From contig CAJVYZ010000004.1 in the NCBI GenBank assembly GCA_913009915.1, forward strand, positions 1 through 16,451: a stretch of 16,451 nucleotides of DNA. The letters are read 5' to 3'. Made by a program: the position numbers and the translations under genes. The notes under the pieces were generated by a model that did no database searches, was not told the DNA's origin, and saw nothing but the letters and a program-made list of their open reading frames with translations. Each line of letters starts with the position of its first letter. The first letter of the stretch is position 1. Source of the DNA: an uncultured Gemmatimonadota bacterium. Lineage in GTDB: Bacteria > Gemmatimonadota > Gemmatimonadetes > Gemmatimonadales > GWC2-71-9. This document shows, piece after piece, positions 6,853 to 13,290 of this stretch.

Positions 6853-8111
6853 CAGCCGAAGATCTCGTTGACGTGGTGCAGTCCCGCAACCAGAGTATCG
6901 ATTTCCTCGGGTGTGTTGTACAGGGCGAACGACGCCCGCACGGTGGCCGGCACTCCGAAGTGATCCATCACCGGCTGCGAGCAATGGTGGCCCGCCCGGA
7001 CAGCGACGCCATCCTGATCGAGTACCGTGCCGACGTCGTGCGGGTGGGCTGCGTCCATCACGAAACTTACCACACCGACACGTTCTTCCGGTGTCCCGAT
7101 GAGGCGTACTCCCGGCACGGAGCCGATCTGTTCGACCGCGTAGCCCACCAGTTCATCCTCGTAGGCCATCAAGGCCTCGAAGCCCACCTCGTTCAGGTAA
7201 TCGATGGCCGGCCCCAGTCCTATGACCTCGGCAATGGCCGGAGTGCCGGCCTCGAAACGGGTGGGGATTGGAGCGTACGTGGTACCCTCGAACGACACCG
7301 ACGCAATCATGCCCCCCCCGCCCTGGTACGGTGGCATGGCTTCCAGCAACTCTGCCCGGCCGTATAGCACGCCAACCCCGGTGGGCCCAAACATTTTGTG
7401 CCCGGAGAAGGCGTAAAAGTCGCAGCCCAGTGCCGTCACGTCCACGGGAATGTGGGGCACCGCCTGGGCACCGTCCACCACCACAGGCACCCCTGAAGCA
7501 TGCGCTGTCGCCACGATCTCAGCGATCGGGTTGACGGTGCCGAGTGCGTTGGACACGTGGGTCACGGCAAACAGCTTGGTTCGGTCGCTGAATGCGGCTC
7601 GGAGAGCGTCCAGATCCAGCTCCCCCTCGCTGGTGATCGGTGCCGGCTTGACCACGGCTCCGACCTGTTCGGCCAACAACTGCCACGGGACGAGATTGGA
7701 GTGGTGTTCCATCTCGCTCACCAGAATCTCGTCGCCCCGACCCACGGCACCGCGTCCGAAGCTCTGGGCCACCAGGTTGATGGCCTCGGTGGTACCTCGT
7801 ACGAAGATGATTTCGCGATCGTCTTGGGCGTTGATGAAGGCGCGGACCTTGGCGCGGACCGCGTCGTATGCCACTGTGGCCTCGGCGCTCAGAGCGTGGA
7901 CCCCGCGGTGGATGTTGGCGTTTTGCTGGCGGAAAAAGCGATCTACCGCGTCGATGACCACCCGGGGCTTCTGGGCGGTGGCCGCGTTGTCCAAGTAGAC
8001 CAACGGCCGGCCGTGGACCGTCTGTTCCAGGATCGGAAAGTCGGCGCGGATAGCGTCAACGTCATAAGACACGGCGTTGACGCCCGGCGACGGCAACCCG
8101 GGGGCGCTCAC
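6852..8111 (-). CDS. sufS: Cysteine desulfurase SufS (group II)
   Basis: This 419-aa PLP enzyme releases sulfur from cysteine for Fe-S assembly. Motifs are YLDNAATAQKP near the N-terminus, EMEHHSNLVPW (His at 136-137), VDGAQAVPH, the PLP-lysine motif FSGHKMFGPTG (Lys239) and the persulfide Cys377 in RAGHHCSQPVM, which is the SufS/CsdA (group II) form. I chose GTG 8111: it lies 5 bp after the sufD stop with GGGAGG about 10 bases upstream. A GTG at 8072 (VSYDVDAIRADFP) is an alternative that trims 13 residues. The longer frame to 8321 is within sufD. Confidence 0.95.
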   Translation of the reverse strand: MSAPGLPSPGVNAVSYDVDAIRADFPILEQTVHGRPLVYLDNAATAQKPRVVIDAVDRFFRQQNANIHRGVHALSAEATVAYDAVRAKVRAFINAQDDREIIFVRGTTEAINLVAQSFGRGAVGRGDEILVSEMEHHSNLVPWQLLAEQVGAVVKPAPITSEGELDLDALRAAFSDRTKLFAVTHVSNALGTVNPIAEIVATAHASGVPVVVDGAQAVPHIPVDVTALGCDFYAFSGHKMFGPTGVGVLYGRAELLEAMPPYQGGGGMIASVSFEGTTYAPIPTRFEAGTPAIAEVIGLGPAIDYLNEVGFEALMAYEDELVGYAVEQIGSVPGVRLIGTPEERVGVVSFVMDAAHPHDVGTVLDQDGVAVRAGHHCSQPVMDHFGVPATVRASFALYNTPEEIDTLVAGLHHVNEIFG

Positions 8112-8116
8112 AGCCG

Positions 8117-9430
8117 TCAGCCCTCCCGGCTCCCGAGGAAGCGCTCCATCACCAAGCGCTCGAGGTACTGAGCCACCGGTCGTGACGGAATCTGCTCCAG
8201 CACGTCGGCGGCGAAGGCGTACGTCAGGAGCGTCTTGGCCTCGGCCGGCGACAGTCCACGGCTCCGGCAGTAGAACACCGCCTGATCGTCCAGCTGGCCG
8301 ACAGTGGCACCGTGGGTACAACGCACATCGTCGGCGTAGATCTCCAACTGCGGCTTGGTGTCGATTTTGGCCCTGGGCGACATCAGCAGATTCTGGTTGG
8401 TTTGCTTGCCGTCGGTCTTCTGGGCAATGGGGTGGACGTAAACCTTGCCGTTGAACACGCCATGGGCCTGGTCGTCGAGAATGCCCTTGTAGACCTCATG
8501 GCTGGTACAGTTGGGCTGCGCGTGCTCGATACGGGTTTGGTGATCCACGTGCTGGTCGCCGTGGACCACATAGAGCCCGTTCAGGGTGACGTAGCCCCCT
8601 TCACCATCCAGCACGGTATAGATGTTGGTTCGGCTCACGGCGCCGCCGAACGCGAACGACAGCGACTGGAAATGGCTGTCGCGCTCCTGGGTAGCCTCGA
8701 GCGTGCCGACGTGGTACGCCTGCTCGCTCTCCCGTTGAATCTTGTAATGGTCCAGCCGCGATCCTGCCTGCAGCGACACCTCGGTCACGGCGTTGGTGAA
8801 ATAGACGCCGTCGTGCAACGCCGCGTAACTTTCGATCAGCGAGGCCTGGGCGTGGTGTTCCAGCACCACCAACATTCGCGGATACGTGGCACCCTCTCCG
8901 ACTCTGGCGTCGGTGAGATACAACACGTGGATAGGATGCTCCACGACGGTGTTCGGCTCCACATGCAACACCACGCCATCAGTGATGAAGGCCGTATTGA
9001 GCGCCGTGAAGCTGTTGCCTTCAACAGACGCAGTGTGGCTGAGGTGACGTGCCACGAACTCGGGCTCCTCGGCTATTGCGTCAGCCAGCGTGCGCACCGC
9101 CACGCCATCCGGCAATCCACTTACGGTCGACAACGCCTCGACGAAATGGCCGTTCACGAACACGACCCGAGGCCACTCGGGCGGCCCGATCAGGTACGGC
9201 TCCAGGTCGGCTGCTGTCGGCAGAGTATCCACAGCAGCCATTCGGCCGAATACGGTCCGGGCGATGGGTGCCACACTGGTGAACTTCCAGTCCTCGTTGT
9301 TCCGGTCGGGAAAGCCGAGGGCCTCGAACCGGTCGATGGCGCCGCGCTTGATCGGCATCAACCACTCAGGCCGACCCCCACCGTTGGCCGCCGAGGCTTC
9401 GAAATCCTGGAGATAGGAGGCGAGGGTCAC
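8117..9430 (-). CDS. sufD: Fe-S cluster assembly protein SufD
   Basis: This roughly 437-aa protein is the SufB paralogue of the SufBC2D scaffold. The N-terminal NEDWKFTSV motif (about 45-53) is typical of SufD. The C-terminal beta-helix ends with RCTHGATVGQLDDQAVFYCRSRG; His373 in CTHGAT corresponds to the E. coli SufD His implicated in cluster assembly. The start is taken as GTG 9430, which overlaps the sufC stop as GTGA. A GTG at 9457 would add nine residues inside sufC. A long + strand frame over this gene (8312-9463) is a composition shadow. Confidence 0.94.
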   Translation of the reverse strand: MTLASYLQDFEASAANGGGRPEWLMPIKRGAIDRFEALGFPDRNNEDWKFTSVAPIARTVFGRMAAVDTLPTAADLEPYLIGPPEWPRVVFVNGHFVEALSTVSGLPDGVAVRTLADAIAEEPEFVARHLSHTASVEGNSFTALNTAFITDGVVLHVEPNTVVEHPIHVLYLTDARVGEGATYPRMLVVLEHHAQASLIESYAALHDGVYFTNAVTEVSLQAGSRLDHYKIQRESEQAYHVGTLEATQERDSHFQSLSFAFGGAVSRTNIYTVLDGEGGYVTLNGLYVVHGDQHVDHQTRIEHAQPNCTSHEVYKGILDDQAHGVFNGKVYVHPIAQKTDGKQTNQNLLMSPRAKIDTKPQLEIYADDVRCTHGATVGQLDDQAVFYCRSRGLSPAEAKTLLTYAFAADVLEQIPSRPVAQYLERLVMERFLGSREG

Positions 9431-10182
9431 GACGCTGCTCCCGCTTCCTGTACCCACTCGTAGCCCTGAGCTTCCAACTCGAGCGCCAGTTCCTTGCCAC
9501 CCGACTTGACTATGCGGCCGTCGACCAACACGTGCACGTAGTCCGGCACGATGTAGTTGAGCAGCCGTTGATAGTGGGTTATCACGAGGAGGGCGTTGTC
9601 CGGTCGCCGCATGTTGTTGACGCCCTGGGCCACGATTTTGAGGGCGTCGATGTCCAGACCGGAATCGGTCTCGTCGAGCACGGCGAGCTTGGGCTCGAGC
9701 ACGGCCATCTGGAGGATCTCGTTACGCTTCTTCTCGCCACCGGACATGCCGGCGTTGACCTGCCGCTCCAGAATGTCGGCCGACCATTCGACCGTCTTGA
9801 GCTTCTCGTCGATGAGATCCATGAAATCGAGAGGGTCGACCTCCTCGAGGCCGCGTGACTTCCGCAGAGCGTTGTACGCGACCCGCAAGAAATAGGCGTT
9901 GGTCACGCCGGGGATTTCTACCGGGTACTGGAACGCCATGAACAGACCGGCCAAGGCCCGTTCCTCCGGCTCCATCTCCAGGAGATCCTTGCCCTCGTAG
10001 CGGACGGTTCCCTCGGTGACCTGGTAGTCTTCCCGCCCGGCCAACACCTGAGCCAAGGTGCTCTTGCCCGACCCGTTGGGGCCCATGATGGCGTGCACCT
10101 CGCCGGCGTTGACCGTCAGGTTGATGCCCTTGAGGATTTCGACGCCCTCGGCGCCGGCATGCAAATTGGTAATCTCTAGCAA
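9427..10182 (-). CDS. sufC: Fe-S cluster assembly ATPase SufC
   Basis: This 251-aa ABC-type ATPase drives the SufBC2D complex. Walker A is GPNGSGKST (about 34-42), the ABC signature lies in MSGGEKKRNEI, and Walker B plus switch in LAVLDETDSGLDIDAL, with the DxxSGLD form typical of SufC. It is cytosolic with no membrane segment. The start is most likely TTG 10182, because GGAGG (10189-10193) lies 6 bases upstream and the protein then begins LLEITNLHAG, as in relatives (MLEIKNLHA). A GTG at 10197 would put the ribosome site inside the gene. The gap to sufB (10183-10293) is the only loose junction in sufR-B-C-D-S-U and holds two repeat arrays. Confidence 0.96.
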   Translation of the reverse strand: MLEITNLHAGAEGVEILKGINLTVNAGEVHAIMGPNGSGKSTLAQVLAGREDYQVTEGTVRYEGKDLLEMEPEERALAGLFMAFQYPVEIPGVTNAYFLRVAYNALRKSRGLEEVDPLDFMDLIDEKLKTVEWSADILERQVNAGMSGGEKKRNEILQMAVLEPKLAVLDETDSGLDIDALKIVAQGVNNMRRPDNALLVITHYQRLLNYIVPDYVHVLVDGRIVKSGGKELALELEAQGYEWVQEAGAAS

Positions 10183-10188
10183 CGTGTG

Positions 10189-10193
10189 CCTCC
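10189..10193 (-). promoter_or_regulatory. Ribosome binding site deciding the sufC TTG start
   Basis: On the - strand GGAGG is followed by CACACG and then TTG. The spacing of 6 is optimal for TTG 10182 and incompatible with the upstream GTG 10197. Confidence 0.75.
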
Positions 10194-10199
10194 ACACTC

Positions 10200-10237
10200 A
10201 GCTGTCGGCTGTCAGCTGTCAGCTGTCGGCTGTCAGC
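10200..10237. repeat. Heptamer array (AGCTGTC/GGCTGTC) in the sufB-sufC gap
   Basis: Five units in the order AGCTGTC, GGCTGTC, AGCTGTC, AGCTGTC, GGCTGTC are followed by AGC, exact period 7 with one variable base. The word contains AGCTG/CAGCT, so the array can also fold on itself. Confidence 0.92.
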
Positions 10238-10262
10238 GCTGCAGCAATCAATGTTCGTTCCT

Positions 10263-10290
10263 GCGCACTGCGCATCGCGCACCGCGCACA
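10263..10290. repeat. Heptamer array (GCGCACN) in the sufB-sufC gap
   Basis: Four units, GCGCACT, GCGCATC, GCGCACC and GCGCACA, exact period 7. It ends 3 bp from the sufB stop codon and is unrelated in sequence to the neighbouring AGCTGTC array. Confidence 0.88.
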
Positions 10291-10293
10291 AGT

Positions 10294-11733
10294 TTACCCT
10301 ACGCTTCCTTCCAGGGTGATGCCCAACAGGTTCTGCGCCTCGACGGCGAACTCCATCGGGAGGTACTGGAAGACTTCCTTGGCAAAGCCGTTCACGATGA
10401 GCGAAATGGCGTCTTCTGTGGTCATCCCGCGTTGCTTGCAGTAGAATATCTGATCCTCGCCGATCTTTCTGGTCGAGGCTTCGTGCTCCATCGACGTGGT
10501 GTCGTTCTGGATGTCGATGTACGGGAACGTGTGGGCTCCGCACTCGTTGCCGATGAGCATCGAGTCGCACTGGGTGTAGTTCCGAGCGCCCTCCGCCTTC
10601 GGCAGTACCTTGACCAGCCCGCGGTAGCTGTTGTTGCCGTGCCCCGCCGATATGCCCTTCGAGATGATCGTGCTGCGGGTGTTCTTGCCGATGTGGATCA
10701 TCTTGGTGCCGGTGTCGGCCTGTTGGTATCGGTTGACCACGGCCACCGAGTAGAATTCGCCCACGGAATTGTCGCCCTGCAGAATCACGCTGGGGTACTT
10801 CCAGGTGATGGCCGAGCCCGTCTCCACCTGAGTCCAGGTGATCCTCGAGTTGACGCCGGCACATTTCCCGCGCTTGGTCACGAAATTGTACACACCTCCG
10901 ACGCCGTTCTCGTCGCCCGAGTACCAGTTCTGCACCGTGGAGTACTTGATGGTGGCATCGTCGAGCGCAATCAACTCGACCACGGCCGCGTGCAGTTGAT
11001 TCTCATCGCGCATCGGAGCCGTGCAGCCTTCGAGGTAGCTGACCGAGGCGCCTTCTTCCGCAATGATCAGAGTCCGCTCGAATTGCCCCGTGTTGGCGGC
11101 ATTGATCCGGAAGTAGGTCGACAGCTCCATCGGACACCGCACCCCCTTGGGGATGAACACGAACGAGCCGTCGCTGAAGACCGCCGCGTTCAGTGCCGCG
11201 AAGAAGTTGTCGGAGTGCGGCACCACCGAGCCCAAGTACTTCCGGACAATCTCGGGGTGTTCCTTCACGGCTTCCGAGAAGGAACAGAAAGTGACGCCTT
11301 CCTTGGCCAAGGTTTCCTTGTACGTCGTGGCGACCGAGACGCTGTCGAAAATAGCGTCGACGGCCACGCCGGTGAGCCGCTTCTGTTCCGCGAGGGGGAT
11401 GCCCAACTTCTCGTACGTCTCGAGCAGCTTGGGATCGACTTCGTCGAGGCTCCCCAGCGGTTTGACGGTCTTGGGAGCCGCATAGTAAATCATGTCGTTG
11501 TAGTCGATCGGGTCGTAGTGCACGTGGGCCCAATGGGGCTCGGTCATCTTGAGCCACCCGCGATAGGCCTTCAGCCGCCACTCCAGCAACCACTCCGGCT
11601 CGTCCTTCTTGCTGGAAATGAGCCTGATGATGTCTTCGCTCAGCCCGGGAGGTATGACATCCGATTCAATATCGGTGACGAAGCCCCACTGGTACTCTCG
11701 ATCAACAAACTCATCGATGCTTGAACCGCTCAT
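10294..11733 (-). CDS. sufB: Fe-S cluster assembly scaffold SufB
   Basis: This 479-aa core scaffold subunit is where nascent clusters form. The conserved C-terminal block carries [19 protein letters not shown] and SMEHEAST: Cys389 and Glu418 have the same 29-residue spacing as E. coli Cys405 and Glu434, the essential pair. FYCKQRGM and the SufB-type N-terminus ([20 protein letters not shown]) agree, and the length is normal. The ATG at 11733 follows GAGGAG by 5 bases and overlaps the regulator stop as ATGA, so sufR and sufB are coupled. The long + strand frame over it (10186-11724) is a shadow. Confidence 0.97.
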   Translation of the reverse strand: MSGSSIDEFVDREYQWGFVTDIESDVIPPGLSEDIIRLISSKKDEPEWLLEWRLKAYRGWLKMTEPHWAHVHYDPIDYNDMIYYAAPKTVKPLGSLDEVDPKLLETYEKLGIPLAEQKRLTGVAVDAIFDSVSVATTYKETLAKEGVTFCSFSEAVKEHPEIVRKYLGSVVPHSDNFFAALNAAVFSDGSFVFIPKGVRCPMELSTYFRINAANTGQFERTLIIAEEGASVSYLEGCTAPMRDENQLHAAVVELIALDDATIKYSTVQNWYSGDENGVGGVYNFVTKRGKCAGVNSRITWTQVETGSAITWKYPSVILQGDNSVGEFYSVAVVNRYQQADTGTKMIHIGKNTRSTIISKGISAGHGNNSYRGLVKVLPKAEGARNYTQCDSMLIGNECGAHTFPYIDIQNDTTSMEHEASTRKIGEDQIFYCKQRGMTTEDAISLIVNGFAKEVFQYLPMEFAVEAQNLLGITLEGSVG

Positions 11734-12428
11734 GCCTGCTCCTCGACCGAACCGCCGCTGACCGGCGTCCGGAAGTCAATGTGATACTCACACGCGCTGC
11801 ACCCGGTGAGCATGTGAGTCTGCCGAGTGACTTCTGCCGCCAGCACTTCGGTCAGAAAGTGGCGCTCGGCCTCGCAGATTTCAGGAAACCGCTGAGCCAC
11901 CGCCCGCATGGCACAGTTGTGGGCTGTGAGCGTCCCCTCGTCACGGCCACCGTCCCACACCGCCATGTAGCCCTCGTCCCGCATCACATGCACTACCCGG
12001 GCCACTCGCTGCTCCGCAGGTGCTCCCGCCAACTCGTCGGCTAGCCGGCTGCCCAGCCGCTGGTAGTGAATGCTCAGGGACTCCACCGCCTGGTCCCGAC
12101 CCCCGCTGGTGACCAAGTGATCGAGGACTTCCGTCAGGGCCGCCTCGTATCGGGCGGGGAACAGGGCGGTCCCCCGGTCGGTGAGCCGGTAATTGAACAC
12201 CGGAGCCCCCACCCCACGGGCTTCCCGCTCGTGGGTGATCACCGATTCGGCCTCGAGTTCACGCAGGTGGTGCCTGATGGCGTTGAGCGACAGCCCCAAC
12301 CGGGCCGCCAGGACCTTGGCAGACAACGCCCCGTCCCGCTTCAATTCCACCAGTATGGCCCCTCGCGGCCCCTCAAATCCGTCGGGGAGCCCTGCCGCGC
12401 TTCGGAGCTCTTGGTTCGCCATGGTCAT
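11730..12428 (-). CDS. sufR: SufR-type winged-helix Fe-S regulator of the SUF operon
   Basis: This protein of about 232 aa has an N-terminal winged helix (about 23-63, with [23 protein letters not shown] as the recognition region, then the wing [15 protein letters not shown]). The C-terminal half has four Cys in the order C172-x12-C185-x24-C210-x2-C213, within HNCAM, EICEAE and TGCSACEY. SufR proteins bind a [4Fe-4S] cluster through C-terminal Cys and repress the suf operon when clusters are plentiful. That role is inferred from the family and from its place as first gene before sufB. ATG 12428 is chosen; ATG 12422 is equally possible and the frame upstream to 12509 is AT-rich noncoding. The predicted promoter lies so close that the transcript would have almost no leader. 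Confidence 0.9.
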   Translation of the reverse strand: MTMANQELRSAAGLPDGFEGPRGAILVELKRDGALSAKVLAARLGLSLNAIRHHLRELEAESVITHEREARGVGAPVFNYRLTDRGTALFPARYEAALTEVLDHLVTSGGRDQAVESLSIHYQRLGSRLADELAGAPAEQRVARVVHVMRDEGYMAVWDGGRDEGTLTAHNCAMRAVAQRFPEICEAERHFLTEVLAAEVTRQTHMLTGCSACEYHIDFRTPVSGGSVEEQA

Positions 12429-12438
12429 GAGGGTCGTA

Positions 12439-12467
12439 ATCCTAAGTGGAATTATCGTAATTGTCAA
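12439..12467 (-). promoter_or_regulatory. Predicted sigma70-type promoter of the sufR-suf operon
   Basis: On the - strand a perfect TTGACA (12467-12462) is followed by a 17-bp spacer and TAGGAT (12444-12439). Initiation would fall near 12432, only about 4-10 bases before ATG 12428 or 12422. The surrounding 80 bp is clearly AT-rich compared with the genes. Confidence 0.68.
12450..12462. promoter_or_regulatory. Candidate operator palindrome in the sufR promoter spacer
   Basis: AATTA-TCG-TAATT is a perfect 5+3+5 palindrome lying between the -35 and -10 boxes. A repressor bound here would block polymerase, as expected of SufR autorepression. The sequence does not match the cyanobacterial CAAC-N6-GTTG site, so the assignment rests on position and symmetry only. 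Confidence 0.45.
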
Positions 12468-12484
12468 ATATATATAGCGTTTTT

Positions 12485-12619
12485 GGTGTGAATTCGCAAC
12501 TGTATGCACTACAGCGTCTTACACATATATGAGGGGAAGCGGAAACGAGGTGTTTTGGAGAGTGTACAAATTTCCCTTGTGGCTGGGCCGCCCGAACGCG
12601 ACATTGGGAAATTCACACC
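12485..12619. promoter_or_regulatory. sufR-def intergenic region with widely spaced inverted repeats
   Basis: GGTGTGAATT (12485-12494) and its exact reverse complement AATTCACACC (12610-12619) flank 115 bp of the 207-bp divergent gap. A second palindrome, CTGTA-TGCAC-TACAG, is at 12500-12514. No convincing promoter for def was found here. An open frame from 12504 into def exists but its codons look noncoding. Confidence 0.4.
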
Positions 12620-12635
12620 CCACTCGGGAGAGGCC

Positions 12636-13199
12636 ATGCCGGTTCACAGAATCCGCCTGTTGGGCGACCCCCTCTTGAGGACCGGTTGCCAGGCCGTCAC
12701 CAAGCCCAACTCTCCCGCCGTTCGGGTGGTCCTCGACGGCATGAAGGAGACCCTGCACGACTGGCAGGCCCGCTTCGGATCGGGCCGGGCCATCGCCGCC
12801 CCCCAGATCGGCGCGCCGCTCAGGCTGGTGTACGTCAACGTCGACCGGCCCTGGACACTGATCAACCCGGAGATCATCGACATCGGGACCGACGACTTCA
12901 CCGTTTGGGACGACTGCTTCTCGTTCCCCGACCTGCTGGTCAGGGTGTCACGGGCTCATGAGATCAAGGTCCGCTACCAGGACGAGACCGGGACCGAGCA
13001 GGAGGTACAGCTCGAGGGTGACATGGCCGAGCTGTTGCAGCACGAGATCGACCACCTAGACGGCGTGTTGGCGGTCGATCGGCCGCACGGACTGGATCCG
13101 TTTTGCATGCGCGAGGAATGGGACCGGCTCTATGGCAAGGAGGGCCGCTATGGGGCCCCAGAGCCGCGGGCGGCGGGTTTCACTGCCGGGGTCTTATAA
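12636..13199 (+). CDS. def: Peptide deformylase family protein with variant motifs
   Basis: Peptide deformylases remove the N-terminal formyl group from new proteins using a metal held by one Cys and two His. This 187-aa protein keeps the ligands: Cys94, and His136 and His140 in QHEIDH with catalytic Glu137. Motif 1 reads GRAIAAPQ (Gln57) instead of GxGxAAPQ, and motif 2 reads DDCFS instead of EGCLS. These changes mark a divergent subfamily; activity is likely but not certain. The ATG at 12636 has GGGAGAGG just upstream and the start MPVHRIRLLGDPLLR aligns with other deformylases. The open frame extends back to 12504, but the added 44 residues look noncoding. No fmt gene lies beside it. It converges with the patatin gene across 91 bp of mostly G-rich sequence. 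Confidence 0.87.
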   Translation: MPVHRIRLLGDPLLRTGCQAVTKPNSPAVRVVLDGMKETLHDWQARFGSGRAIAAPQIGAPLRLVYVNVDRPWTLINPEIIDIGTDDFTVWDDCFSFPDLLVRVSRAHEIKVRYQDETGTEQEVQLEGDMAELLQHEIDHLDGVLAVDRPHGLDPFCMREEWDRLYGKEGRYGAPEPRAAGFTAGVL

Positions 13200-13290
13200 G
13201 GCGGGGGGAGCGGGGGCGGCGAGGGCAGTACCTAGGACTCCGGAAATCTGGATTCCGCCGTCATCAGGGGTAACCCAATCCCGAATTCCC
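13200..13290. other. Convergent def/patatin gap, G-rich, no clear terminator
   Basis: This opens with G-runs (GGCGGGGGGAGCGGGGGCGG) just after the def stop. A short imperfect hairpin CGGAA...TTCCG lies near 13241-13258, without a T-tract. I see no gene. Confidence 0.4.

Noticed and set aside
8312..9463. Long + strand open frame (383 aa) opposite sufD
   Set aside because: It is antisense to a well-supported gene, has no family motifs, and reflects high GC content.
10200..10290. Possible CRISPR array
   Set aside because: The repeats are 7 bp with no spacers; no cas genes are present.
10186..11724. Long + strand open frame (512 aa) opposite sufB
   Set aside because: It is antisense to sufB and runs through the heptamer arrays, with no ribosome site or motifs; a composition shadow.
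12504..12635. 44-residue N-terminal extension of def, or a small ORF
   Set aside because: It is AT-rich, contains palindromes, and def has a good ribosome site at 12636.
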